A DNA stretch of 64,000 nt from Treponema sp. Marseille-Q3903 (GTDB taxonomy: Bacteria; Spirochaetota; Spirochaetia; Treponematales; Treponemataceae): NCBI RefSeq assembly GCF_014334335.1, contig NZ_JACSEU010000001.1, positions 620,001-684,000 of the forward strand, in the 5' to 3' direction. This document shows positions 19,832 through 28,818 of the stretch, in pieces (within the stretch, counting starts at the first letter, position 1; each line of letters begins with the position of its first letter). A program made the position numbers and the translations under genes. Under the pieces are notes generated by a model that was given only the letters and a program-made list of their open reading frames with translations, ran no database searches and was not told where the DNA came from.

Positions 19832-21226
19832 ATGTATAAAACACGAAAAAGGATTGTAATAATCGGCGTAAATATTGTTACAATCGTTCATTTTATCATA
19901 ATTTGTCTCATTTTACTTCCGGAAAGGCGAGATTCAAGTTTTTCAGAAGTAACATTTGTAGTTTGTTCTGTTTTATTTCTTGTCGTCGTCTTCTGGGGAA
20001 ATAAATTTATTTCGTATCTTATACCGCTCACTCGCAGGCAAACGCTTGAGTCTGGCGAAACCGTAATTTTAAACAAATTTATAGATCGTCTTCGTTTTTG
20101 TTACTCTCTTGATGATTTTTATGCAGTAATCGGTGAAATTTTGGAAAGGCAAGCTGACTGCGCTGTCCTTTTGATAGACCGCAAAAAAAATTATATTCTG
20201 TATAACAGCCCTAACAGGACTTCTACATCTGAATCTGTAAAAAATAAACTTGCACTGAACTTTACAGAAGCGTGGCCTGACGGTTTTTATTTTTTTGATA
20301 ACCACCTCGGCATTACGACAAATTACAAGAAGACTCGCGGATTTTTTATGTGTTATGACAAACATCACCTCTATATTTTCTGTCGCTATACACGTTTGTT
20401 CGACCTCAATGTATACGATCGGCTTTTTGAGGAATATAAACGTTTTGTTTCGCGCACACGGACAATCGCAACACTTTCTGAAATTTCTTCTACAACAAAG
20501 GAATGGGAGCAGTTGGCTATAACGCAGCAATCATTTCTGCCGCAGAAAATTCCAAATATCAGTAAACTTAAAATCGCCACATATTTTAGACCTCTTGTAA
20601 ACGTATCGGGCGACTATTTTTCAATTCTGCCTATCGACGCTTCAAAAACTTTGCTCATGCTCGGCGACGTATCAGGAAAAGGTTTGCCGGCTGCATTGAT
20701 AATGGGCTTGGTGATGAACACTGTAAAAATTATTGAAGATAAAGAAGATCTTGTAGGAGTTATTCACGCTGTTGATAAAGCGATAAAAGGAATGCACTTG
20801 CAAGATAAATATACAGTACTATTCCTTGGCGTCGTTGATACAGACAAAATGAAAATAAGATATATCAATGCGTCTATGTCAGACCCGATAATCCTCTCTC
20901 CGTCTCCTAATGGATACCGCATCAAACCGCTTACTTCAAATGCGTCGCTCATTGGAATTCTTGAACTTGATGATATAGAAGTTGGGGAACAGCGTCTGTT
21001 CCGCGGCGACACTATTTTGATGGCTACTGACGGAGTTTCGGAAGTTATGGACGATGATGGCGTCGAACTCGGTGATACCGATATCTACAGAAAAACGTTG
21101 ATTTCCGGTGCAGCAAAATCTCCTCAGGAGATGGTTGATGATATTGTTGACCTTATCATGAAATACAACGGCGATAAAAAGCTTCATGATGATGTTACTA
21201 TGATGATTGCGAAGGTAGGGTACTGA
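19832..21226 (+). CDS. membrane-anchored PP2C (SpoIIE-type) serine phosphatase
   Basis: The 464-residue protein has two N-terminal membrane helices (about 7-30 and 38-58), a GAF-like middle part and a SpoIIE-type PP2C domain at about 240-460. Metal-binding acidic residues are in NVSGDYF, MLGDVSGKG and ILMATDGVSE, with HDDVTMM near the end. It should dephosphorylate a partner protein such as an anti-sigma antagonist. GAGG precedes the ATG. One base separates its stop from the next phosphatase gene, so the three genes to 24033 form an operon. Confidence 0.88.
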   Translation: MYKTRKRIVIIGVNIVTIVHFIIICLILLPERRDSSFSEVTFVVCSVLFLVVVFWGNKFISYLIPLTRRQTLESGETVILNKFIDRLRFCYSLDDFYAVIGEILERQADCAVLLIDRKKNYILYNSPNRTSTSESVKNKLALNFTEAWPDGFYFFDNHLGITTNYKKTRGFFMCYDKHHLYIFCRYTRLFDLNVYDRLFEEYKRFVSRTRTIATLSEISSTTKEWEQLAITQQSFLPQKIPNISKLKIATYFRPLVNVSGDYFSILPIDASKTLLMLGDVSGKGLPAALIMGLVMNTVKIIEDKEDLVGVIHAVDKAIKGMHLQDKYTVLFLGVVDTDKMKIRYINASMSDPIILSPSPNGYRIKPLTSNASLIGILELDDIEVGEQRLFRGDTILMATDGVSEVMDDDGVELGDTDIYRKTLISGAAKSPQEMVDDIVDLIMKYNGDKKLHDDVTMMIAKVGY

Positions 21227-21227
21227 T

Positions 21228-23705
21228 ATGGTCTATATATTGTTAAATATTCTTGCAATGCTTGTACTTGCATTTTTTACGCACATCCTCGATAAGAATG
21301 TCAAAAGCAATAATCCAAGTGTAAGTACGTTCTCAATTGCAGGACTTATTGCAACAATCGAATCGATTTTGCTTGTTTCAGTTTTGATAATGAAATTTGT
21401 TCATTTTGATGTTCTGATTTCTGCTTTGATGAAACTGATTGCCGCAATAGACGGAATTATGTTTGTATTCATGAGCAGTGCCCTTATAGGATTTGCTTCA
21501 CCTAAAAAAAAGACGATTGCGACAATCGTAAAATATCTTTTGATTTTCCTTGCAATTTATATGGCATTTTTCAAGTACAATACAATTTATATCTCATTGG
21601 AAAACGGAATTTTTTATACATCTGATTATCTTTTTACAGGCACTGCAAATATTCTTTTTCCATGGACATGGCGCACAGTATATATCGTATTGTATAAATA
21701 TTTGCTTCCTGTAGTTTCGTATATTTTCCTCGTTCTTTTGCAAGAAAACAAAAACGCAACACAGCTTGAAAAATATCAGACGGTTGTAATGGGAGAAGGG
21801 CTTATCATTATGGGACTTATAAACTTAGGGTTACAGTTTGTCCACGATGCACTGCTCACTTCTTCTTTGTTTTATATATATGCATATCTTTTTATGTATT
21901 TTGTATTTTACAGAGCACTGACGCAAGTTGCGGTTCCGTCAGGAAAAGCGATTCTTGTTACTTTCTTCAAAACAATCATGTCATATTTGATTCCGGCGAC
22001 CCTTATAGGATTTCTTTCAGGAATTTTGCAGCCGCAAAATAATTTTATGACATTCAAATTTGTTGGGTTGTTCTGCGTTTATTCAACAGCTATCATTATA
22101 TTTGCGCTTTGGATAAGTGAGTTTTTAAATACATCTTCTAAGCTGTATACAGCCGATTACGAAGCCGCTTTGGAAAAAGCTCTTGCAACTATCGACTATG
22201 CAGACGGTGAAATGGATCAGATTACGGAACAGATGTTCGATATTTTAAGACGCAACGTCGAATCTTCATCGATGTCTGTTTATATTTTGACAAGTCAGAA
22301 CGAACTCGAAGTCGCATATTCATCTAATGACGTCAATGTAAAAATTCCGTTGAGCAATCCGATTTTTGATAAAATTTTGAACATCAATAAAAACATTGTT
22401 ATTCAAAGTCAAATTGAAAAGGAGCACGACCTTTCGTTGATACAAAAAGAACTCAACGATTTCTTTAAGCTTACAAAATCAGATGCATTTTTCATCTTGA
22501 ACGAAGGTCACAATATTTTCGGCATAATCACCCTCGGTATAAAGGCATCTGGCGACCACTACAAAGAATATGACTACAACGTTTTTGAAAAACTTTATTC
22601 ATATTTCTTTGTATTCTGTTACTACATGCGCAACATTTCAAATAAAGATATCATCGGTATTGTAAACCGTGAAATCAGAATGTCTTCGCAGATTATCACA
22701 TCTATTCAGGAAAATATCGACCACGTAAAAAATCCTAAAATCGATGTAGGATATCTGATGGTTCCTGCGCACAACATCGGCGGTGAATTTATAGATTTGA
22801 TTCGACTTACAGATAAACGACATCTGTTTGTTGTAGGCGACTTGTCGGGTAAAGGTATAGCCGCTTCTATGAACATGGTCATCTTAAAATCTATCATCCG
22901 TACTTATCTTGCAGAAGTACACGATTTTAAACAGCTTGTTAAAAAACTCAACACTTTCGTTCGAGATTCTTTGCCAAAAGGAACAATCTTTGCAGGTCTT
23001 TTTGCAATGATAGATTTTGAAACAGATACTATGTATTACATCAACTGCGGTATTCCTACATTGATGATGTACACGCAAATCTACAACAACGTAATTGAAA
23101 TTCAAGGTTCGGGACATATTCTCGGTTTTGTGAAAGATATTTCACCGTTCCTTTCCGTTAAAACAACAAAGTTGAGCAGTGGGGATATTTTCCTAGCTTG
23201 TACAGATGGTCTGATTCAAGCGCACTCGCTCCGTGGTGAACAATTCGGTAAAGAAAGAGTTCAGCAGGCTCTAATCGACAACACAACTTATCCGGCACAA
23301 CGAATGGCTCAGTTTATGTTTGACGGACTCATAAAGTTTATGTCAAAGGAAATGGAAGACGATGTTTCAATCCTCACATTAAAATATGAGGGCGGAGAAA
23401 AACGTGCAGAGCAGCCTGAAAAAGATTCTGCTGCAAATACGGACGAAGAAAAACATGTTGAAATTTCCGATGAAGAAAAAGCTGTCGAAGAGCTTGAAGT
23501 TTCTGAAGATGCAAAAGGACTTGAGACTGAAAAACAATCGACCGAAATTGAGATAATCGAGGAATCATCACAACAAGAGACTTCCGAAAGTGAAAATGCA
23601 GCCACCTCGCCGATTGGTGCCGTTGCCGCTTCCGGTTCCTCGGAAGGTTTTGAAATGCCTGATTTGAGCGATATAGATGCATTGATGAAGGAGGCTGGAT
23701 TATAA
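21228..23705 (+). CDS. second membrane PP2C (SpoIIE-type) phosphatase with 7-9 TM helices
   Basis: The 825-residue protein has an N-terminal sensor region with about eight membrane helices (1-300), a GAF-like region (about 310-470) and a PP2C/SpoIIE domain (about 490-725). Acidic metal-binding residues lie in NIGGEFIDL, VVGDLSGKG, LACTDGLIQ and EDDVSILTL. A long acidic tail with an 'MPDLSDIDALMKEAGL' end follows. Adjacent phosphatase and STAS genes suggest a partner-switching signalling pathway in which this is a membrane input arm. Confidence 0.88.
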   Translation: MVYILLNILAMLVLAFFTHILDKNVKSNNPSVSTFSIAGLIATIESILLVSVLIMKFVHFDVLISALMKLIAAIDGIMFVFMSSALIGFASPKKKTIATIVKYLLIFLAIYMAFFKYNTIYISLENGIFYTSDYLFTGTANILFPWTWRTVYIVLYKYLLPVVSYIFLVLLQENKNATQLEKYQTVVMGEGLIIMGLINLGLQFVHDALLTSSLFYIYAYLFMYFVFYRALTQVAVPSGKAILVTFFKTIMSYLIPATLIGFLSGILQPQNNFMTFKFVGLFCVYSTAIIIFALWISEFLNTSSKLYTADYEAALEKALATIDYADGEMDQITEQMFDILRRNVESSSMSVYILTSQNELEVAYSSNDVNVKIPLSNPIFDKILNINKNIVIQSQIEKEHDLSLIQKELNDFFKLTKSDAFFILNEGHNIFGIITLGIKASGDHYKEYDYNVFEKLYSYFFVFCYYMRNISNKDIIGIVNREIRMSSQIITSIQENIDHVKNPKIDVGYLMVPAHNIGGEFIDLIRLTDKRHLFVVGDLSGKGIAASMNMVILKSIIRTYLAEVHDFKQLVKKLNTFVRDSLPKGTIFAGLFAMIDFETDTMYYINCGIPTLMMYTQIYNNVIEIQGSGHILGFVKDISPFLSVKTTKLSSGDIFLACTDGLIQAHSLRGEQFGKERVQQALIDNTTYPAQRMAQFMFDGLIKFMSKEMEDDVSILTLKYEGGEKRAEQPEKDSAANTDEEKHVEISDEEKAVEELEVSEDAKGLETEKQSTEIEIIEESSQQETSESENAATSPIGAVAASGSSEGFEMPDLSDIDALMKEAGL

Positions 23706-23706
23706 T

Positions 23707-24033
23707 ATGGAGCAGTTGACAATTATCGAAAAGGACGGAGCAAACTATCACTTATATGAACTTGAAGGCTCTTTGAATGCGTACACACTCGGTGAATTTG
23801 AGCAGACATTGTATGAAGCCGTTCAAAAAAACAACATCGTGCTTGATATGTCAAGGTTGGTAGAACTGGATCCTGCCGGAATCGGTTGTTTGATGGCTGC
23901 TTTCAACGATGCTGACGAAGTCGGTCATAAACTCTATTTTATGTCTATATCGAACGAAGCGGAAAAAGCAATCGCTGGTACAGGGTTTAAATATCTTTTT
24001 AATATTATAAACTCTGTAACAGAGGTCGCTTAG
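23707..24033 (+). CDS. STAS-domain protein without the usual phospho-acceptor serine
   Basis: The 108-residue protein is an anti-sigma factor antagonist-like STAS domain, the usual substrate of SpoIIE/RsbU phosphatases. The conserved DxSGLG segment reads DPAGIGCL (residues about 57-64), so neither usual Ser position can be phosphorylated. It starts one base after the upstream phosphatase. No RsbW-type kinase or sigma factor gene is in the window. It could act constitutively or bind the phosphatases by another mechanism. Confidence 0.85.
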   Translation: MEQLTIIEKDGANYHLYELEGSLNAYTLGEFEQTLYEAVQKNNIVLDMSRLVELDPAGIGCLMAAFNDADEVGHKLYFMSISNEAEKAIAGTGFKYLFNIINSVTEVA

Positions 24034-24046
24034 CGGTCGACTAGAT

Positions 24047-26599
24047 TTATTTAATCACGATGCTGACGAGCTTGCCTGGAACTACTACGCATTTTACAAT
24101 ATCATGCCCTTCAACGAATTTTTTTACACTTTCGCGTTCCAGCGCTGCTGATTTGAGTTCATCTTCGCTAGAATTTGGGGCGATTTCAAATACATCTCGT
24201 TTTTTACCGTTTACCATGACAACAATTTGCTTTGAGTCGTCTTTGAGATATTCCTCATCGATAGTAGGCCAGCTTTCGTATGCGATTGTTGCGTCATGTC
24301 CAAGTTTCTGCCACAATTCTTCGCAAAGATGAGGTGCGTAAGGCGAAAGAACTTTTACAAAGTCAGACCACATAGCTTTAGGAATTTTTGGCAGCTTTGA
24401 AATCTCGTTTATGAAAATCATCATCTGGCTGATTGCTGTGTTGAAGTTCAGGCTCGCCGTGTCGTCGGTGACTTTTTTGATTGTCTGTGCAAATGTTTTT
24501 CGAGCAGAGGCAAGCGCTTTATCTTCAATTTTCCCTGTTATGTCTATATCTGCCATTTGTTTTTCAGAAACAGCCCAGACTTTTTCGAGAAATCTGTGAA
24601 TGCCGACAATTCCCTGTGTTGCCCAAGGTTTTGACATAGTCAGAGGTCCCATAAACATTTCGTACATCCGAACAGAGTCAGCACCGTACAATTTTATTTC
24701 ATCATCAGGGTTTACGACGTTTTTCAGAGATTTAGACATTTTTGCAACAACTTGCTCAAGTTTTTCTCCTGTTGCTTTTTCGTACCAGTTGCCGTCTTCT
24801 CTCTGTTCAACTTCATCGACAGGGACAAGAGTTTTGTTTTTACGTTGATATGCAAAAGAAGTTATCATCCCTTGGTTTACAAGACGCTGGAACGGTTCTT
24901 TTGTAGAAACAAGACCCAAATCGTAGAGGACTTTGTGCCAAAAACGCGCATATAAAAGATGAAGCACTGCATGCTCAGCACCCCCGATATATAAGTCGAC
25001 AGGCATCCAATACTTTTCTTTTTCTGGAGCACAGAATTGTTTGCCGTTTTTAGGATCTAGATATCGCAAGTAGTACCAACAAGAACCACCCCACTGCGGC
25101 ATTGTGTTAGTTTCTCGTTTTGCAGCGCCACCGCATTTCGGACATTTGCAGTTTACCCATGAATCTATTGCGGCGAGAGGAGATTCTCCGGTTCCTGTCG
25201 GTTGATACGATTTTACTTCAGGCAACTTGAGCGGAAGTTCTTCTTCAGGGACAGGAACTGTGCCACAATTCGGGCAATGGATGAGAGGAATCGGTTCTCC
25301 CCAATAACGCTGGCGGCTGTATACCCAATCCCTCAGTTTGTAATTTATAGCCTTGTGTCCTATTTTATTTTCCTCAAGGAATTCGAGCATCTTTTCAATA
25401 GCGTCGTTTTTGTTCAAACCGTCGAGAAAATCGGAATTCACGTGGATTCCGTCTTGAGTCCACGCCTGAATCTGTACACTAACTTCGCTCTTGAGGACTT
25501 CTACGATTGGAAGATTAAACTTTTTAGCAAATTCCCAGTCGCGGTCATCGTGAGCGGGAACTGCCATAATAGCACCTGTGCCGTAGCTTATGAGTACATA
25601 GTCTGCTATCCAGATTGGAATCAGTTTTCCGTTTACAGGGTTGATTGCGTAGCTGCCAGAGAATACACCTGTTTTATCTTTTGCAAGGTCTGTTCGTTCC
25701 AAATCTGATTTTTTTGCAGCCGCTTCCTGATATGCTTTTACAGTGTCTGATTGTTCAGCAGTTGTAATCTGTGGAATGATTTTATGTTCGGGAGAAACAA
25801 CCATGTAAGTTGCACCGAACAAAGTATCGCAGCGTGTTGTATAAACTGTCAGTTTGTTGTCTGTCGGTTTTCCGTCTTTGTCAGCAACAGTGAAAGTGAC
25901 TTCCGCACCTGTAGATTTTCCAATCCAGTTGTGCTGCATCAACTTTACGCTTTCCGGCCAGTCAAGGGTGTTTAAGTCGCTATCAAGACGTTCTGCATAA
26001 TCTGTAATTTTTAAAATCCACTGGCGGATAGTTTTGTGTGTGACTTCTGTCCCACAACGGTCACATTTGCCGTCCTTTACTTCCTCGTTGGCAAGTCCCG
26101 TCATGCATGAAGGGCACCAGTTGATTGGAGTTTGAGCTTCGTATGCCAAACCTTTTTTGTAAAGCTGAAGGAAAATCCACTGTGTCCATTTGTAATACTC
26201 AGGTTCGCAAGTCGAAATGCATCTGTCCCAATCATAGCTGAATCCGAGCGATTTTATCTGCTTTGTAAAATGTTCAATATTTGCGTTAGTCGTAGTTTTC
26301 GGGTGCGTTCCGGTTTTAATTGCATAATTTTCTGCAGGGAGCCCGAATGCATCGTATCCCATCGGGTGAAGGACGTTGTAACCGTTCATGCGAAGATAAC
26401 GGCAATAAATATCGGTTGCTGTATAACCTTCAGGATGTCCAACATGAAGTCCTGCCGCACTAGGATAAGGAAACATGTCCAACACATACATGCGTTTTTC
26501 TTTTGGATATTTTTCGTCTTCCGTTGATTTAAAAGTTTTGTTTTCGTCCCAATATTTTTGCCATTTCGGCTCAATAGATTCAAATGGATATTTTGACAT
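24047..26599 (-). CDS. leuS: leucyl-tRNA synthetase
   Basis: LeuRS charges tRNA-Leu. The 850-residue class I enzyme carries the HIGH-type motif in [18 protein letters not shown] near residue 50 and KMSKS ([16 protein letters not shown]) near 620. The CP1 editing domain lies between them ([15 protein letters not shown]). Zinc-type Cys pairs are in CPSCMTG...CDRCG. GGAG precedes the ATG. It is convergent with the STAS gene, with 13 bases between stops. Confidence 0.97.
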   Translation of the reverse strand: MSKYPFESIEPKWQKYWDENKTFKSTEDEKYPKEKRMYVLDMFPYPSAAGLHVGHPEGYTATDIYCRYLRMNGYNVLHPMGYDAFGLPAENYAIKTGTHPKTTTNANIEHFTKQIKSLGFSYDWDRCISTCEPEYYKWTQWIFLQLYKKGLAYEAQTPINWCPSCMTGLANEEVKDGKCDRCGTEVTHKTIRQWILKITDYAERLDSDLNTLDWPESVKLMQHNWIGKSTGAEVTFTVADKDGKPTDNKLTVYTTRCDTLFGATYMVVSPEHKIIPQITTAEQSDTVKAYQEAAAKKSDLERTDLAKDKTGVFSGSYAINPVNGKLIPIWIADYVLISYGTGAIMAVPAHDDRDWEFAKKFNLPIVEVLKSEVSVQIQAWTQDGIHVNSDFLDGLNKNDAIEKMLEFLEENKIGHKAINYKLRDWVYSRQRYWGEPIPLIHCPNCGTVPVPEEELPLKLPEVKSYQPTGTGESPLAAIDSWVNCKCPKCGGAAKRETNTMPQWGGSCWYYLRYLDPKNGKQFCAPEKEKYWMPVDLYIGGAEHAVLHLLYARFWHKVLYDLGLVSTKEPFQRLVNQGMITSFAYQRKNKTLVPVDEVEQREDGNWYEKATGEKLEQVVAKMSKSLKNVVNPDDEIKLYGADSVRMYEMFMGPLTMSKPWATQGIVGIHRFLEKVWAVSEKQMADIDITGKIEDKALASARKTFAQTIKKVTDDTASLNFNTAISQMMIFINEISKLPKIPKAMWSDFVKVLSPYAPHLCEELWQKLGHDATIAYESWPTIDEEYLKDDSKQIVVMVNGKKRDVFEIAPNSSEDELKSAALERESVKKFVEGHDIVKCVVVPGKLVSIVIK

Positions 26600-26678
26600 T
26601 TATTAACTCCGCCTAACTGAATTTTGTAAACTATTATAGTGATTTTAGGTAGAAATGGAAATACAGGCGATATGCAAA

Positions 26679-26814
26679 CTGTAATGGCGGCAGTAAGCTG
26701 TGATTGCGGCTGGCAGGTAACCTGCAATTGCGGAAGATAGGCTGCAATTGCGGCATCAAGCTGTAATGTTGGTATGTAAACTTAAATAATGGCAGATAAA
26801 CTACAATCAAAAAC
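26679..26814. repeat. degenerate tandem repeat, ~20-bp unit, six copies plus a partial
   Basis: Units begin at 26679, 26698, 26722, 26742, 26761 and 26781, with a partial at 26801. The consensus is CTGYAATNGCGGNANNNAAG. Unit length varies from 19 to 24 bases. The repeats fill most of the space between leuS and znuB. They contain no good open frame on either strand. Confidence 0.7.
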
Positions 26815-26820
26815 TTTGAA

Positions 26821-27651
26821 CTAAATGAGGTAGCCCACAACAGAAAAAATGATAAACGCTAACAAATCTGCGGCGACAATAGTGCTTCCTACAGGAGTTC
26901 CTGCTAAAATTGAAACTAAAAGTCCCAAGACTGAACACACTACAGAAACAACTGCCGAACAGATTGTAACTGATTTAAAACTTTTGAATACACGCATTGC
27001 CGAAAGAGCGGGAAAAATCACGAGTGCCGAAATCAAAAGAGAGCCAACAAGGTTCATCGCTAGCACGATTATTATTGCAATTATTATTGCGATGATAAGA
27101 TTGTAAACAGATGCATGCGTTCCGACCGCAGTTGCAAAGTTTTCATCAAATGTGACTGCAAATATCTTATTGTAAAAAATTACAAATGCGATTATCACAG
27201 CACCTGAAAGTATAGTGCATAACCACACTTCGCTTATTGTCAAAGTCAATATAGATGTAGAGCCGAATAATGTGCTGCACACATCTCCGGATACGTTCGC
27301 AGCTGTAGAAAAAACATTCATCAAAAGATATCCGATTGCAAGCGATGCTACAGAAATCATAGCGATTGCGGCATCTCCTTGAATTTTTTTATTTTTACTT
27401 GTGCGCAGCAGCAAAATGGCGCATATTATTGTAACAGGCAGAACAAGGAACATGTTGTTGGAAAGATTTAAAATACTAGCTATACAGATTGCTCCGAATG
27501 CGACGTGGCTCAGCCCATCTCCGATGAACGAATATCTTTTTAAGACAAGCGTCACTCCTAGCAGCGAAGAACATAGAGAAATCAACACTCCTACAATAAA
27601 AGCATATCTTACAAATGAATAACTAAAGTACTGAATTAAAGTGTCTATCAT
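26821..27651 (-). CDS. znuB: zinc/manganese ABC transporter permease (ABC-3 family)
   Basis: The 276-residue protein has about eight membrane helices and the ABC-3 hallmark near the N-terminus (LLGVTLVLKRYSFIGDGLSHVAFGAI). It forms the membrane channel of a zinc or manganese importer. It overlaps znuC by 29 bases. The upstream Fur-family gene suggests zinc. No solute-binding protein (znuA) is present in the window, so it must be encoded elsewhere. Confidence 0.88.
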   Translation of the reverse strand: MIDTLIQYFSYSFVRYAFIVGVLISLCSSLLGVTLVLKRYSFIGDGLSHVAFGAICIASILNLSNNMFLVLPVTIICAILLLRTSKNKKIQGDAAIAMISVASLAIGYLLMNVFSTAANVSGDVCSTLFGSTSILTLTISEVWLCTILSGAVIIAFVIFYNKIFAVTFDENFATAVGTHASVYNLIIAIIIAIIIVLAMNLVGSLLISALVIFPALSAMRVFKSFKSVTICSAVVSVVCSVLGLLVSILAGTPVGSTIVAADLLAFIIFSVVGYLI

Positions 27652-28306
27652 ATTCTTTTATGTCTCCAAAAAATATTTCGTTTCCAATGTTCAGGACGTG
27701 TGTTGCGTGTTTCAAAGCGTGCTCAATGTCATGCGTGATCATAATGATTGTTATTCCGCTCTTGTTTAGTTCACCTATTAAATTGTACATCTCTTCTGTA
27801 GTTGCAGGGTCAAGACCTGTAACAGGTTCGTCAAGCAAAAGCATTTTTTGAGTTGCACACAATGCCCGGGCAAGAAGAACTCTCTGCTGTTGACCGCCTG
27901 AAAGCTCTCTGTAACATTTTTTTTCGAGATTTGAAATCCCGAGTTTTTTCATCGCTTCTGATGTCAGTCTTTTTTCTTCTTTGCTGTAGAAAGGTCTTTT
28001 GCCGCATCTTGACTGGCAGCCTGAAATCACAATCTCGCGGACGCTTGCCGGAAAATCTCTTTGAATATCTGTTTGCTGAGGAAGATAGCTTATTTCATCC
28101 GGCAGCAATCCGTCGCCTGTTTTTATAGTGCCTGATAAAGGTTTGAGCAGCCGGAGAATAGTTTTCATCAAAGTCGTTTTTCCTGACCCATTTTCACCGG
28201 TGATGCATAGATATTCACCTTTGTTGACAGAAAAATTTAAGTCTTCAATTATAATTTTTGAACCATATCCCAACGTAAGGTTTTTACATTCCAACTGTGC
28301 CATCAT
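27623..28306 (-). CDS. znuC: zinc/manganese ABC transporter ATP-binding protein
   Basis: The 227-residue ATPase has Walker A GENGSGKTT near residue 38, the signature LSGGQQQRVLLARAL near 142, Walker B MLLLDEPVTGLD and the H-loop MITHDIEHAL. I start it at ATG 28306: AAGGAAG precedes it and it overlaps the zur stop as ATGA. An in-frame extension nine codons upstream lies within zur and is less likely. The order zur-znuC-znuB indicates a self-regulated metal import operon. Confidence 0.9.
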   Translation of the reverse strand: MMAQLECKNLTLGYGSKIIIEDLNFSVNKGEYLCITGENGSGKTTLMKTILRLLKPLSGTIKTGDGLLPDEISYLPQQTDIQRDFPASVREIVISGCQSRCGKRPFYSKEEKRLTSEAMKKLGISNLEKKCYRELSGGQQQRVLLARALCATQKMLLLDEPVTGLDPATTEEMYNLIGELNKSGITIIMITHDIEHALKHATHVLNIGNEIFFGDIKEYDRHFNSVL

Positions 28307-28701
28307 TCTTCCTTGTCGGAACAGTCTCTGCATTTGCCGTACAGAGTAGTTTCCCCTTTGCTGATTTCAAATCCTTCTGTAGTCTCAACATCGTTTATGA
28401 GATTGTCTGCAACGCTGTTTTCCATGTGAAAGATTTTTCCACATTTTGTGCAAGACAGATGAATGTGGCTGCGGCAATCTTGTGTATCATAATATTGATA
28501 AAGTGATTCGCGGCATCCGGCTTTTGTGCAGCGTTTGATTTTACCGTCGTTTTCCAGCTCTGCAATGTTTCTGTAAACTGCGCTGCGGCTTATTCTTTTA
28601 TCAGACAATGCTGCTTCAATCTGTTTTGCGGAAAACATCTTGTCAGGATTTTGTCTGAGGAAATTTAGCAAAAAGTTTCTCTGTTCTGTGTTGTAAATCA
28701 T
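28303..28701 (-). CDS. zur: Fur-family metal regulator, probably Zur
   Basis: The 132-residue protein has the winged-helix DNA-binding part (FSAKQIEAAL...ISRSAVYRNIAELENDGKI). A C-terminal metal domain follows with HIHLSCTKCGKIFHM and the second Cys pair CRDCS, which together form the structural zinc site of Fur/Zur proteins. Location upstream of znuCB favours zinc sensing over iron. I start at ATG 28701. An exact 8-bp inverted repeat lies nine bases upstream, suggesting autoregulation. No strong Shine-Dalgarno sequence is visible. Confidence 0.85.
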   Translation of the reverse strand: MIYNTEQRNFLLNFLRQNPDKMFSAKQIEAALSDKRISRSAVYRNIAELENDGKIKRCTKAGCRESLYQYYDTQDCRSHIHLSCTKCGKIFHMENSVADNLINDVETTEGFEISKGETTLYGKCRDCSDKEE

Positions 28702-28709
28702 AATCTTAA

Positions 28710-28730
28710 ATTTGCGACTAATTCGCAAAT
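28710..28730. promoter_or_regulatory. candidate Zur operator (palindrome ATTTGCGA-N5-TCGCAAAT)
   Basis: The two 8-base arms are exact reverse complements separated by CTAAT, a 21-bp site. It sits just upstream of the Fur-family start codon and in the 117-base space shared with the divergent gene at 28819. Its size and symmetry fit a Fur-family dimer site. Binding is inferred, not shown. Confidence 0.6.
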
Positions 28731-28783
28731 CATCTTTGATGAATATGACATATATTGCAATGTTGTACAAGTAGTTTTTCTTG

Positions 28784-28812
28784 TTGTGGATATATAAATC
28801 TATGTGTATAAT
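28784..28812 (+). promoter_or_regulatory. promoter of the HAMP protein gene, likely leaderless
   Basis: TTGTGG (28784-28789), a 17-base spacer and a perfect TATAAT (28807-28812) are followed by six bases (GAATCT) and ATG at 28819. The predicted transcription start coincides with the start codon, and no ribosome site precedes it. Confidence 0.6.
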
Positions 28813-28818
28813 GAATCT

